This document shows, one piece after another, positions 18,502 to 27,162 of a DNA stretch of 64,000 bases. The notes under the pieces are model-generated. The model saw nothing but the letters and a program-made list of their open reading frames with translations, was not told where the DNA came from and did no database searches. Both the position numbers and the translations under genes were made by a program. The stretch is from Geodermatophilus tzadiensis. Its GTDB lineage: Bacteria; Actinomycetota; Actinomycetes; Mycobacteriales; Geodermatophilaceae. The stretch covers positions 310,001 to 374,000 of the forward strand of contig NZ_PVTG01000002.1 in NCBI RefSeq assembly GCF_003002915.1, written 5' to 3'. Positions within the stretch are counted from its first letter, which is position 1. Each line of letters opens with the position of its first letter.

Positions 18502-18849
18502 TCAGCCGGCGATGCGGTCGGCGGCCGCGCGCAGGGAGCGCAGCAGGAGCAGCTCCTCGGCCGAGCGGCGCAGCCAGGTGCGCAGCCCCGCCGGGTCGCT
18601 GCGGGCGGCGTCGCGGGCGGCGCCCAGGTTCAGCTGGCGGGTGTTGGCCTGCGCGCGCTGGGCCGGGGGCAGGCCACGGGCCTCGGTGCGGGACAGCGAG
18701 GTGAGCGCGGCGCCGACGTAGACGAGCTCGCGCACCTCGTCGACGCCGGCCAGCACCGCGTCGGCCGCGGCGGCGTCCCCGGCCGCGAGGTGGTCCAGCA
18801 GGGCGGCGGCGCGCTCGCGACCGAGGGCGGCGGCATCAGGGGAGGTCAC
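18502..18849 (-). CDS. Hypothetical alpha-helical protein
   Basis: This 115-residue, Ala/Leu/Arg-rich protein is predicted to be mainly helical, with no membrane span or cysteine. Segments such as REAALLDHLAAGD-like helices and TWLRRSAEELLLLRSLRAAAD suggest a small helical bundle. I recognise no domain. It starts at GTG 18849 with GGAGG immediately upstream, and converges on the ornithine cyclodeaminase gene 12 bases away. A block of hairpins separates it from the ABC transporter genes upstream on the same strand. Confidence 0.55.
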   Translation of the reverse strand: MTSPDAAALGRERAAALLDHLAAGDAAAADAVLAGVDEVRELVYVGAALTSLSRTEARGLPPAQRAQANTRQLNLGAARDAARSDPAGLRTWLRRSAEELLLLRSLRAAADRIAG

Positions 18850-18913
18850 CCCTCCACGGTGCCAGTCCGCCGCCGGACCCCGCCGGGGGACCTCCGGTGT
18901 CGACCCGGCACAC

Positions 18914-19015
18914 GTCGTGCTCTGCCCCCGGTGCGGACCAGAGCACGACCTCGAGCCAGGGGACGGTGTCCCCGGCGAGCTCGTGCTCTGCCCCGCCTGA
19001 CGGGGCAGAGCACGA
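18914..19015. repeat. Two TCGTGCTCTG hairpins (intergenic repeat, probable terminator)
   Basis: The first hairpin has arms GTCGTGCTCTG (18914-18924) and CAGAGCACGAC (18939-18949). The second is a perfect 15-bp stem, TCGTGCTCTGCCCCG at 18981-18995 and its complement at 19001-19015, with a 5-base loop. The same TCGTGCTCTGCCCC arm occurs again at 53686. They stand just after the end of the ABC-2 permease gene (minus strand), so termination of that operon is likely. Confidence 0.65.
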
Positions 19016-19029
19016 CGTCGCCAGGTCCC

Positions 19030-19851
19030 TCAGGCGTCCCGACGGGCGAAGGCGACCGCGGCCAGCCCGAGCACGACGGCGACCTCGGCGGCGAACACCG
19101 CGAACCCGGTCCACGGCTCGAGCAGCAGCGGGTTGAACGACTCCGGCATGGCGATCCGGGACCCGGCGTTGCCCGGCATCAGCTTGGTCAGCCACTCACC
19201 CAGCGCGCCGGGCAGCAGCATCACCAGGTTGCCGACCAGGAACACCAGCGCGAGCACCACCGACACCGCGGCGGCGGTGGAGCGCAGCAGCAGGCCCGCC
19301 GCCATCGCCAGCAGCCCGAGCCCGGCCATGTAGAGGCCGCTGCCGAACAGGGCCCGCAGCACGCCGTCGTCGCCGAGCGACAGGCCGATGCCCTCCGCGG
19401 ACAGGAAGGCGTTCCCGCCCAGCCAGCCCAGCACGGCGGTGACCACCCCGGCGACGAACAACGTCCCGGACAGCACCAGCGCCTTGGCGGCCAGCACCGT
19501 CCCGCGGCGCGGCGTGGCGGCGAGGGTGGCGCGGATCATCCCCGTGCCGTACTCGGCGGTCACGGTGAGCGCGCCGAGCACGACCGCGGTGACCTGCGCG
19601 AACAGCAGGCCCCAGGTGATGAACGCCCCGACCGGCTCGCCGGTCTCGCCGGCGGCGAGGTCCCGCGCGACCAGGGCGCACACCAGGGTGGTCAGCCCCG
19701 CCCCGAGCGCCACCATCGCGGCCACGGACCAGCCGGTGGAGCGCACCGACCACAGCTTGAGCCACTCGGCGTGCCCGGCACGGCCGAGGCCGGTCCCGGC
19801 CGGGGTGGCGGGGACGGCGTGGCGGGGGGCGGTGGGGGTCACGGCGGTCAC
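19030..19851 (-). CDS. ABC-2 type transporter permease
   Basis: This 273-residue membrane protein has about six hydrophobic segments. The N-terminal EWLKLWSVRSTGWSVAAMVA and the cytoplasmic-loop segment TAEYGTGMIRATLAATPRR are typical of ABC-2 permeases partnering DrrA-like ATPases. Its GTG start overlaps the ATPase stop (GTGA at 19848-19851), so the two subunits are made together. The pair probably exports a lipid, drug or peptide; the substrate is unknown. The end is followed by repeated hairpins. Confidence 0.88.
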   Translation of the reverse strand: MTAVTPTAPRHAVPATPAGTGLGRAGHAEWLKLWSVRSTGWSVAAMVALGAGLTTLVCALVARDLAAGETGEPVGAFITWGLLFAQVTAVVLGALTVTAEYGTGMIRATLAATPRRGTVLAAKALVLSGTLFVAGVVTAVLGWLGGNAFLSAEGIGLSLGDDGVLRALFGSGLYMAGLGLLAMAAGLLLRSTAAAVSVVLALVFLVGNLVMLLPGALGEWLTKLMPGNAGSRIAMPESFNPLLLEPWTGFAVFAAEVAVVLGLAAVAFARRDA

Positions 19852-20765
19852 CGGGTCACCTCGGCGGGACGGGCGGCGTACTCGACGCTGCCGGCGGTCA
19901 GGGTCATGAAGGCGTCCTCGAGGGAGGAGCGGACGAGGCCGAGCTCGTGCAGCACCAGCCCGGCGCCGGCGGCCAGCTCGCCGACCGCGACGGTGTCGGC
20001 GCCCTGCACCCGCAGCTCGTCGCCGTCCCGGGTGACCTGGGCGCCCGAGCGGCGCAGCAGGTCGGCCAGCGCGCCGGGCCGCGGCGTGCGGACCCGCACG
20101 AACGAGGCGGCGTGCTGGGCGATGAAGTCCGCGGTCGCGCAGTCGGCCAGCACCCGGCCCCGGCCGACGACGACGAGGTGGTCGGCGGTGAGCGCCATCT
20201 CGGCCATGAGGTGGCTGGAGACGAGCACGGTGCGGCCCTCGGCGGCCAGGTCGCGGGCGAGCGAGCGCACCCACCGGATGCCCTCGGGGTCCAGGCCGTT
20301 GACCGGCTCGTCGAGGACGACGACCGGCGGGTCGCCGAGCAGCGCGGCCGCGATGCCCAGCCGCTGGCCCATGCCGAGGGAGAAGCGGCCGACCCGCTGG
20401 CCGGCCACCGCCTCCAGCCCGACCAGGCCGAGCACCTCCTCGACGCGGGCCGCCGGGATGCCGTTGGACGCGGCCAGCCAGCGCAGGTGCGCCCGGGCGG
20501 TGCGGCCGGGGTGCAGCGCACGGGCCTCCAGCAGCGCGCCGACCGCACGCAGCGGGGCGGGGGAGTCGGCGTAGCGGGCGCCGTCGACGGTGACCGTGCC
20601 GGCGGTGGGCCGGTCCAGCCCGATGACCATCCGCATGGTCGTGGACTTGCCGGCGCCGTTGGGGCCGAGGAAGCCGGTGACCCGGCCGGGGCGGACGGTG
20701 AAGGAGACGTCGTCCACGGCGACGCGGTCGCCGTAGCGCTTGGTCAGGCCGGAGGCGACGATCAC
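19848..20765 (-). CDS. ABC transporter ATP-binding protein
   Basis: This 305-residue ATPase of the DrrA/CcmA exporter type has Walker A GPNGAGKST near residue 39, signature FSLGMGQRLGIA and Walker B VVVLDEPVNGLD. The C-terminal extension of about 90 residues is usual for this family. The GTG start at 20765 puts the first strand IVASGLTKRYGDRVAVDDVS at the N-terminus; a longer form to 20831 has no better site. It is first gene of a two-gene operon with the overlapping permease. Confidence 0.92.
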   Translation of the reverse strand: MIVASGLTKRYGDRVAVDDVSFTVRPGRVTGFLGPNGAGKSTTMRMVIGLDRPTAGTVTVDGARYADSPAPLRAVGALLEARALHPGRTARAHLRWLAASNGIPAARVEEVLGLVGLEAVAGQRVGRFSLGMGQRLGIAAALLGDPPVVVLDEPVNGLDPEGIRWVRSLARDLAAEGRTVLVSSHLMAEMALTADHLVVVGRGRVLADCATADFIAQHAASFVRVRTPRPGALADLLRRSGAQVTRDGDELRVQGADTVAVGELAAGAGLVLHELGLVRSSLEDAFMTLTAGSVEYAARPAEVTR

Positions 20766-20882
20766 GGCGTTCCCGCCGAGGGTGAGGAGGTCATGGCCGC
20801 GAGGCTCCCGCCGGGCGAGGGGCGGGCACATCCGGGCCGGCCCCCCATCCGCCCCTGATCGCGGCTCCGGGAGGACCCTGGG

Positions 20883-21989
20883 TCAGGCGCTGCGGGGGAG
20901 CGCCGCGCCGGCTCCGGTGTCGGCTCCCGTGTCGGCGTCCAGCAGCCGGCGCAGGGCCACCGCCGCCGTCCGCCCGGCCCGGTTGGCGCCGATGGTGCTC
21001 GCGCTCGGGCCGTAGCCGACCAGCTGCAGCCGCGGCTCCTCCACGGCGGCGGTGCCGGCCACCGGGATCACCCCGTCGCGGGTGCGCAGCCGCAGCGGGG
21101 CGAGGTGGCCGACGGCGGCGCGGAAGCCGGTGGCCCACAGGATCACGTCGGCCGGCACGGACCGGCCGTCGTCCCAGGCGACGCCGTCGGGGGTGATCCG
21201 GTCGAACACCGGCAGCCGGGTGAGCACGCCGGCGTCCAGCGCCCGGCGCACCCACGGCGTCACCACGAGGCCGGTCGTCCCGACGACGCTGCCGGGCATC
21301 CGCCCGGCGCGCACCGCCTCGGCGACCCGGGCGACCGCGGCGCGGCCCTGCTCCTCACCGAAGGGGCCCTCCCGCCAGACCGGTGGCCGGCGGGTCACCC
21401 AGGTCGTCCGGGCGACGGCGGCGAGCTCGCCGAGCAGCTGCACCGCCGAGGCGCCGCCGCCGACCACGACCACCGACCGGCCGGCGAACTCCGCCGCGCC
21501 GCGGTAGCCGACGGTGTGCAGCTGGCGGCCGCGGAAGGTCTCCTGACCCGGGTAGTGCGGCACGAACGGGCGGGTCCAGGTGCCGGTGGCGTTGACGACG
21601 CCGCGCGCCCGCCACACGCCCCGGTCGGACTCCACGCGGAAGAGCCCGTGCCCGTCGCGGCGGACCGCCGACACCCGCACCGGCCGCTCGACGGGCAGGG
21701 CGAAGCGCCGCTCGTACTCGGCGAAGTAGGCCGGCACCGCCTCGGCGGCGGGCAGGTCGTCCGAGGCCGGCTCGAACGGCAGCCCGGGCAGCTCGTGCAC
21801 GCGGTGGGTGGTGGCGACCGTCAGCGAGGGCCAGCGGTGCTGCCAGGCCCCGCCGGGCGCGGCGTCGGCGTCCAGCACGACGAAGCCGTCCCCGGGCGGG
21901 AACCCCAGCCGGCCCAGGTGGTGGGCGGCCGACAGGCCGGCCTGGCCCGCGCCGATGACCGCGACGTCGACGTCCCGCTCGCTGCTCAC
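20883..21989 (-). CDS. CzcO-like flavin-dependent monooxygenase/oxidoreductase
   Basis: This 368-residue flavoprotein has an N-terminal FAD motif AVIGAGQAGLSAAHHLG, a second NADPH motif VVVVGGGASAVQLLGELA and a C-terminal ATGFRAAVGHL segment. This is the pattern of group B flavin monooxygenases (YUC/CzcO type). The BVMO fingerprint is not intact, so N- or S-oxidation or another oxidation is possible. It starts at GTG 21989 and is probably transcribed after the small membrane protein gene at 22029-22214, 39 bases upstream. Confidence 0.85.
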   Translation of the reverse strand: MSSERDVDVAVIGAGQAGLSAAHHLGRLGFPPGDGFVVLDADAAPGGAWQHRWPSLTVATTHRVHELPGLPFEPASDDLPAAEAVPAYFAEYERRFALPVERPVRVSAVRRDGHGLFRVESDRGVWRARGVVNATGTWTRPFVPHYPGQETFRGRQLHTVGYRGAAEFAGRSVVVVGGGASAVQLLGELAAVARTTWVTRRPPVWREGPFGEEQGRAAVARVAEAVRAGRMPGSVVGTTGLVVTPWVRRALDAGVLTRLPVFDRITPDGVAWDDGRSVPADVILWATGFRAAVGHLAPLRLRTRDGVIPVAGTAAVEEPRLQLVGYGPSASTIGANRAGRTAAVALRRLLDADTGADTGAGAALPRSA

Positions 21990-22028
21990 GTCCCCGCAAC
22001 GCCGCCCGGGCCGCCGCGCTTCCGCGGG

Positions 22029-22214
22029 TCAGCCCATGGCCAGCACGACGAGCAGGTAGACCACGAGCAGCAGGGCCAGCACCACGACGCCGAAGCCGAG
22101 GGTGACCCAGCGGTGGATGGACGTGAGCAGCTCCGTCTGCCGCTCGAGCTGGCTCAGCTGCGCCCGGCGGAAGGTGTCGGTGCGCTCCTGCTCGGACGTC
22201 GGACGCGTGTCCAT
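22029..22214 (-). CDS. Small single-span membrane protein
   Basis: This 61-residue protein has a charged, Gln-rich N-terminus (TFRRAQLSQLERQTELLTS) that may form a short helix, and one C-terminal membrane segment (LGFGVVVLALLLVVYLLVVL). The ATG at 22214 has GGGGGAG ten bases upstream, supporting translation. No family is recognised. It precedes the flavoprotein gene on the same strand and is divergent from the alcohol dehydrogenase. Confidence 0.6.
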   Translation of the reverse strand: MDTRPTSEQERTDTFRRAQLSQLERQTELLTSIHRWVTLGFGVVVLALLLVVYLLVVLAMG

Positions 22215-22418
22215 CTCGGCGGCTCCCCCTGGTCGGTGCTCCGGCCCGACCGTAGGGCCGCCGTCCCCGGCGAGCCGTGAGCGACGCCCGCGGCGCGGTC
22301 TCGAGTGGCCCACCGGCCTCCGGGACCGCAAGGTCGGGGACGGACCGGTGAGCAGCGCCGGCGACCCGGCCGTCCGACGGAGGACGCCGGGCTCCCGCTC
22401 GAGGAGGGCAGCCCCCGC

Positions 22419-23567
22419 ATGCGCGCCATGGTCTACCGCGGGCCGTACCAGGTCCGGGTCGAGGACAAGGACGTCCCGGCGATCGAGCACCCCAACGACG
22501 CCATCGTGCGGGTCACGCTGGCCGCGATCTGCGGCTCGGACCTGCACCTCTACCACGGCCTGATGCCGGACACCCGGGTCGGGCACACCTTCGGCCACGA
22601 GTTCATCGGCGTCGTCGAGCAGGTCGGCCCGTCGGTGCAGAACCTGGCCGTCGGCGACCGGGTGATGGTGCCGTTCAACGTCTTCTGCGGGTCGTGCTGG
22701 TTCTGCGCCCGCGGCCTGTACTCCAACTGCCACAACGTCAACCCGAACGCGACGGCGGTCGGCGGCATCTACGGCTACTCCCACACCACCGGGGGCTACG
22801 ACGGGGGGCAGTCGCAGTACGTCCGCGTGCCCTTCGCCGACGTCGGCCCCACGAAGATCCCCGAGTGGATGCACGACGAGGACGCCGTCGTGCTGACCGA
22901 CGCCGCCGCGACCGGCTACTTCGGCGCCCAGCTCGGGGAGATCGCCGAGGGGGACACCGTCGTCGTCCTCGGGGCCGGCCCGGTGGGGCTGATCGCGGCG
23001 CAGTCCTCGTGGCTGATGGGGGCGGGGCGGGTGATCGTCGTCGACCACCTCGAGGAGCGGCTGGAGAAGGCGCGCACCATGGCCTACGCCGAGACGCTGG
23101 ACTACGACGAGCTCGACGACGTCGTCGTCGAGCTGAAGAAGCAGACCGACTACCTGGGCGCCGACGTCGTCATCGAGGCGGTCGGCGCGGAGGCCGACGG
23201 CAACTTCCTGCAGCAGGTCACCGGGACCAAGCTCAAGCTGCAGGGCGGGTCACCGGTCGCGCTCAACTGGGCCATCGACGGCGTCCGCAAGGGCGGCACC
23301 GTCTCGGTGGTGGGCGCCTACGGGCCGATCCCCAACGCGGTGAAGTTCGGCGACGCGCTGAACAAGGGCCTGACGCTGCGGATGAACCAGACGCCGGTGA
23401 AGCGGCAGTGGCCGCGGATGTTCGAGCACGTGCGCAACGGCCACCTGACCCCCCGCGAGGTGGTCACGCACCGCTTCCCGCTCGAGCACATCGCGGAGGC
23501 CTACCACGTGTTCTCCAGCAAGCTCGACGGCTGCATCAAGCCGCTGATCCTGCCCGACGCGGCCTGA
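22419..23567 (+). CDS. Zinc-dependent alcohol dehydrogenase
   Basis: This 382-residue medium-chain dehydrogenase has catalytic zinc ligands in ICGSDLHLYHG and GHTFGHEFIG, and a structural zinc lobe CGSCWFCARGLYSNC. The NAD motif is VVLGAGPVGLIAAQ with Asp after it (IVVDHLEER). The long insertion and sequence match glutathione-independent formaldehyde dehydrogenase-like or threonine-dehydrogenase-like ADHs. The true alcohol is not predictable. The ATG at 22419 follows GAGGAGGG. It is followed by a small gene 11 bases later. Confidence 0.92.
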   Translation: MRAMVYRGPYQVRVEDKDVPAIEHPNDAIVRVTLAAICGSDLHLYHGLMPDTRVGHTFGHEFIGVVEQVGPSVQNLAVGDRVMVPFNVFCGSCWFCARGLYSNCHNVNPNATAVGGIYGYSHTTGGYDGGQSQYVRVPFADVGPTKIPEWMHDEDAVVLTDAAATGYFGAQLGEIAEGDTVVVLGAGPVGLIAAQSSWLMGAGRVIVVDHLEERLEKARTMAYAETLDYDELDDVVVELKKQTDYLGADVVIEAVGAEADGNFLQQVTGTKLKLQGGSPVALNWAIDGVRKGGTVSVVGAYGPIPNAVKFGDALNKGLTLRMNQTPVKRQWPRMFEHVRNGHLTPREVVTHRFPLEHIAEAYHVFSSKLDGCIKPLILPDAA

Positions 23568-23578
23568 GGGGAGCGACG

Positions 23579-24160
23579 ATGAGCGAGTCCGACATCCCGA
23601 GCGCCTACGTCCGGGACAAGCGCACACCACCGCCGAGCCGAGAGGAGCTGCGCGCCCGCATCCCCGGCTGGGGGGTCGACCTCGACCCGGCCGACCGGCC
23701 CTCCTACCCGAGGCTGCAGTACCCGGCCGACACCGGCGCGCACTGGGACTTCCCCGAACGCCAGCCGGGCAGCGAGGGCAGGGAGCACTCGATCGAGCAC
23801 GCGTTCGTCACCCCCGTCTTCGGCACCGCGCAGCCGCTGCGGGGGCCGTCCGGGGCCATCCGGCGCTACGCCTACCGGCGGTTCAGCGAGGGCCGGCTGG
23901 CGCACTGGCTGCTCCTGGTGGTCGGCGACCGCGTCGACGCCTGGGAGCACCACCTGCAGTCGTTCGTCTCCGGCCGTCCGGACGTGCCCGCCTCGGGTGT
24001 GCGCACCGAGTCCACCCACGGCGGCGTGCGGTCGCGGCGCGGGCGCTCGGACGTCCGCCACCAGCTCCTCGACCCGGTCGTCGTCACCGGCCCCTGGGTG
24101 GCCGGCGCGGGCGTCGTGGTGCTCGGCGTCCGGAGGCTGCTGCGCGCCGTCCGCGGCTGA
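23579..24160 (+). CDS. Hypothetical protein with C-terminal membrane segment
   Basis: This 193-residue protein has a Pro/Arg-rich N-terminal half including WGVDLDPADRPSYPRLQYP. A hydrophobic stretch lies around residues 108-118 (AHWLLLVVGDRV). A likely membrane helix sits near the C-terminus (VVVTGPWVAGAGVVVLGV), followed by Arg-rich residues. The ATG at 23579 follows GGGGAGCG, 11 bases after the dehydrogenase stop, so the two are likely co-transcribed. I recognise it only as an actinobacterial protein found near such dehydrogenases, and that is from memory. Function unknown. Confidence 0.7.
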   Translation: MSESDIPSAYVRDKRTPPPSREELRARIPGWGVDLDPADRPSYPRLQYPADTGAHWDFPERQPGSEGREHSIEHAFVTPVFGTAQPLRGPSGAIRRYAYRRFSEGRLAHWLLLVVGDRVDAWEHHLQSFVSGRPDVPASGVRTESTHGGVRSRRGRSDVRHQLLDPVVVTGPWVAGAGVVVLGVRRLLRAVRG

Positions 24161-24171
24161 GCTGCCGGCCC

Positions 24172-24363
24172 GTGACACCGCTCGACGAGCTGCCCCGGAT
24201 CGGTGCGCCGGCCACCCGCGCGCTGCACGGCGCCGGGTACACCGGCCTGGGGCAGCTCGACGGCGTCCCGCGTGCGCAGCTCGCCGCGCTGCACGGCATG
24301 GGTCCGAAGGCACTGCGGATCCTGGAGGAGGCCCTCGCCGAGCACGGGTTACGGCTGCGCTGA
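24172..24363 (+). CDS. Small helix-hairpin-helix protein
   Basis: This 63-residue protein consists almost entirely of helix-hairpin-helix units. LPRIGAPATRALHGAGYT and LAALHGMGPKALRILEEAL resemble the HhH/SAM-like fold in the RNA polymerase alpha C-terminal domain and DNA-repair proteins. Such folds bind DNA without sequence specificity or mediate protein contacts. It starts at GTG 24172, 11 bases after the preceding gene, and converges on the MFS/Thr-rich gene. Confidence 0.75.
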   Translation: MTPLDELPRIGAPATRALHGAGYTGLGQLDGVPRAQLAALHGMGPKALRILEEALAEHGLRLR

Positions 24364-24448
24364 GCCCGGAGGGACCCGCGGGGTACGGCGGGTACCCGGG
24401 CCGGGACGTCCGAGGTCGTCCCCGGGGTGCCGGCCGCCGGGACCCCGC

Positions 24449-27070
24449 TCAGGGGGTCGCCGTGGCGGTTGCGGTGGCGTCGGTGGTGGGCGCGGTCGTG
24501 GTGGTCGGTGCCGTCGTGGTGGTGGGCGCCGGCGTGGTGGTGGGTGCGGCGGTGGTGGGTGCGGCGGTGGTGGTCGGGGCCGTCGTCGTGGGTGCCGCGG
24601 TGGTGGTGGGCGCCGGCGTGGTGGTGGGTGCGGCGGTGGTGGTCGGCGCGGCGGTGGTGGTCGGGGCCGTCGTCGTGGGTGCCGCGGTGGTGGTGGGCGT
24701 GGGCGTGGTGGTGGGTGCGGCGGTGGTGGTCGGCGCCGTCGTCGTGGGTGCCGCGGTGGTGGTGGGCGCGGGCGTGGTGGTCGGCACGGTCGTGGTGGTG
24801 GGTGCCGCGGTGGTGGTCGGGGTGGCGCTGGTCGCCGGCGACGGTGTCGCCGTCCCCGCCGAGGTGCTGGTCGCGGTCGCCGCGGACGGGGTGGCCGGCG
24901 CAGCGGAGCTCGTCGGAGGTGGCGTCGTCCCCGGTGGCGTCGTCCCCGGCTGCACCGTGGTGGGGGGTGCCTGGGCGAGCGGGGTGTCCGTGGCCTCCGG
25001 CGGCGTGGCGGCCCCGCCGCTGCCGGTCCGGCGCTCGTCGGACGGCAGCGGCGCCGCGGGGACCGGCGGGTCCGGAACGGTCATCGGCTCGGCACGGTCG
25101 GGGCCCGACCCGTCCGCGGGCGAGGTGTCGGGGTCCGCCGCCGCCCGCGCACCCGCGGCCCCGCCGTCCGCGGAGTCCTGCGCGGCCTGGACGACGCCGA
25201 CCCCCCCGAGGAGCACCGCCACGAGCCCGGCACCGGCCAGGAGGTGCCTGGCCCTCCCGGGTGCCCGACGGGAGAGAGCCGCCGCCCGACCGAGACCCAC
25301 GAGGCCCGCCAGGCCCACCAGGCCCGCGCGGCGCCGTCGGCAGGGCGGAGCGCCGTGGACGGTGGGGCGGGGACCCGGTCCGGCACGGCCGGGCGAGGCC
25401 GGCGCGGAGGCCGGCGCTGCGAGGAGCCCCGCCGCCTGACGGGCCTGGATGCCGGACTTGTCCGACAGGACCAGCTGCGGCAGGAACAGGAACGCCAGGA
25501 ACCCGGCCGCGGCCACGGCGGCCACGACGAGGAACACCAGGCCGATGGAGTCGGCGAACCCGGTCCGGAACGGCAGCGCCAGGGAGCCGGGCAGGTGCTG
25601 GACGAAGGAGGTGTCCGACAGGTCCCCACCGGTGGGCAGCCGACCGCTGCCCACCGCGTCGGCCACCCGGGGGTCGGCCGCCGCGGACGCGGTCACGGCC
25701 GCCCCGATGTCGGTGGGCAGGCGGCTGAAGAGCACCGACAGGAACGCCGCGGTGCCGATGGTGGCGCCCATCTGCCGGAAGAAGGTGACCGACGAGGTGG
25801 CCACGCCCATCTGGGAGGGCGCGACGGCGGTCTGCACCGCCAGCACGGCGGGCTGCATGTTGAAGCCCAGGCCCACACCGAGGAGCACCATGAGCGGCGC
25901 CAGCGCCAGGACCGGGGTGTCCGCGCCGACGACGAACGACAGCGCGACCAGCGCGACGGCCATGAGCACGGTGCCCGCCAGAGGGAACACCCGGTAGCGG
26001 CCGGTCCGGGAGATGGCGACGCCCGAGCTCGAGGCGCCGATCGCGATGCCGACGACCAGCGGGATCATCTGCAGGCCCGCGACCGTGGCGCTGGAGCCGT
26101 GCACGATCTGCAGGTACTGCGGCAGCAGCAGCAGGCCGCCGAACATGGCCGCGCCCACCACCGTGCTGCCCGCGGTGGCGACGGTGAAGGTGCGGTTGCG
26201 GAACAGCCGCAGCGGCAGCAGCGCCTCCTCCCCGTAGGCGCGCTCGGCCAGCAGGAAGAGGGCGAGGCCGACGGCGCCGATCGCGTAGCACGTCAGGGCG
26301 TCGGTGGAGGTCCAGCCCCAGGTGCGGCCGCGCTCGGCGACGAGGAGCAGCGGCACGATGCAGGTGACCAGCGCCAGCGCGCCGGGCCAGTCGATGCGGT
26401 GCTCGCGCCGCTCGTGCGGCAGGTGCAGCACGCGGAACACCGCGGCGAACGCCAGCAGGCCCAGTGGCACGTTGACCAGGAAGACCCACCGCCAGCCCGC
26501 CACGCCCAGCAGCGTGGACCGGCCGGCGAGGAAGCCGCCGACGAGCGGCCCCAGCACGCTCGAGGCGCCGAACACGGCCATGAAGAAGCCCTGGTAGCGG
26601 GAGCGCTGCCGCGGCGGCACGACGTCGCCGATGATCGCCAGCGCCAGCGACATCAGGCCGCCGGCGCCGATGCCCTGGACCGCGCGGAAGGCGGCGAGCT
26701 GGTACATGGAGCCGGCCATGCCGCAGAGCACCGAGCCGAGGACGAAGACGGCGATGGCGAACAGGTAGAAGGGCCGCCGGCCGTAGACGTCGGAGAGCTT
26801 GCCGTACAGCGGTGTCGAGATCGTCGAGGTGATCAGGAACGCCGTCGTCGCCCACGCCTGCAGGTCGTAGGCCCGCAGGTCGTCGGCGATGGTGCGGATG
26901 GCGGTGGCGGCGACGGTCTGGTCGAGGGCGGCGAGGAACATCGCGACCATCAGCCCGGCGATGATCGTGAGGATCTGCCGGTGGGTGAAGGCGCCGTCCT
27001 CGTCCGGTGCGGCGGCGGCCGCGCGCGTCTCCCGGCGCTCGGCCGCGCTGGGGGAGTGGCCCCGGGTCAC
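24449..27070 (-). CDS. DHA2-type MFS transporter fused to extra membrane helix and Thr/Pro-rich tail
   Basis: About residues 20-537 form a 14-span drug:proton antiporter, with motif A GKLSDVYGRRP, motif C-like GPLVGGFLAG and WRWVFLVNVPLG. Then come a basic Pro-rich linker, an additional hydrophobic segment (LLAGAGLVAVLLGGVGVVQA, about 608-630) and an Asp/Pro-rich linker. The last 140 residues are almost only Thr, Pro and Ala (APTTTAAPTTTAP repeats). If the extra helix spans the membrane, the tail faces outside like a mucin-type stalk. The whole is one uninterrupted frame of 873 residues, far longer than the usual 500-550. The GTG start at 27070 overlaps a leader ORF stop. Confidence 0.85.
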   Translation of the reverse strand: MTRGHSPSAAERRETRAAAAAPDEDGAFTHRQILTIIAGLMVAMFLAALDQTVAATAIRTIADDLRAYDLQAWATTAFLITSTISTPLYGKLSDVYGRRPFYLFAIAVFVLGSVLCGMAGSMYQLAAFRAVQGIGAGGLMSLALAIIGDVVPPRQRSRYQGFFMAVFGASSVLGPLVGGFLAGRSTLLGVAGWRWVFLVNVPLGLLAFAAVFRVLHLPHERREHRIDWPGALALVTCIVPLLLVAERGRTWGWTSTDALTCYAIGAVGLALFLLAERAYGEEALLPLRLFRNRTFTVATAGSTVVGAAMFGGLLLLPQYLQIVHGSSATVAGLQMIPLVVGIAIGASSSGVAISRTGRYRVFPLAGTVLMAVALVALSFVVGADTPVLALAPLMVLLGVGLGFNMQPAVLAVQTAVAPSQMGVATSSVTFFRQMGATIGTAAFLSVLFSRLPTDIGAAVTASAAADPRVADAVGSGRLPTGGDLSDTSFVQHLPGSLALPFRTGFADSIGLVFLVVAAVAAAGFLAFLFLPQLVLSDKSGIQARQAAGLLAAPASAPASPGRAGPGPRPTVHGAPPCRRRRAGLVGLAGLVGLGRAAALSRRAPGRARHLLAGAGLVAVLLGGVGVVQAAQDSADGGAAGARAAADPDTSPADGSGPDRAEPMTVPDPPVPAAPLPSDERRTGSGGAATPPEATDTPLAQAPPTTVQPGTTPPGTTPPPTSSAAPATPSAATATSTSAGTATPSPATSATPTTTAAPTTTTVPTTTPAPTTTAAPTTTAPTTTAAPTTTPTPTTTAAPTTTAPTTTAAPTTTAAPTTTPAPTTTAAPTTTAPTTTAAPTTAAPTTTPAPTTTTAPTTTTAPTTDATATATATP
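24470..24840. repeat. Low-complexity tandem repeat coding for Thr/Pro tail
   Basis: On the plus strand the tract is a run of GGTGGTGGGTGC/GGTGGTCGG units in irregular order. On the coding (minus) strand these give PTTTAA/PTTTAP blocks, some in larger repeated groups. Copy number is probably prone to change. It is coding, lies within the MFS gene, and has no CRISPR-type spacer structure. Confidence 0.8.
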
Positions 27071-27162
27071 GAGCCCGCCTCGGGCGGGGCGGCCGGTCCG
27101 CGGCCCGTCGCACCGGTGGGCCGCGTCGCGCGGGCCACGATCGGGGACGGGTGCCGGGTCAT
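27067..27162 (-). CDS. Leader ORF overlapping the MFS start (31 residues)
   Basis: This short ORF starts at ATG 27162 with GAGGAG five to seven bases upstream. It codes for a basic Arg/Pro/Thr/Ala peptide beginning MTRHPSPIVARATRPTG. Its TGA (27069-27067) overlaps the GTG start of the transporter (27070) in a GTGA arrangement. The GTG itself has no strong ribosome site, so the transporter may depend on translation of this leader. Either it is a coupling or attenuation leader, or its sequence is coincidence. No stalling motif is obvious. Confidence 0.45.
   Translation of the reverse strand: MTRHPSPIVARATRPTGATGRGPAAPPEAGS

Noticed and set aside
18914-19015. Hairpins considered as insertion-sequence ends
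   Set aside because: No transposase gene, target duplication or coding sequence lies between or beside them.
18836-19195. Possible small gene on the minus strand across the hairpins
   Set aside because: It includes both inverted repeats and part of the permease gene in another frame; composition is unlike a protein.
24470-24840. Regular repeats that might be a CRISPR array
   Set aside because: Units are 9-12 bases, directly adjacent, without unique spacers, and code for Thr/Pro blocks inside an uninterrupted gene.
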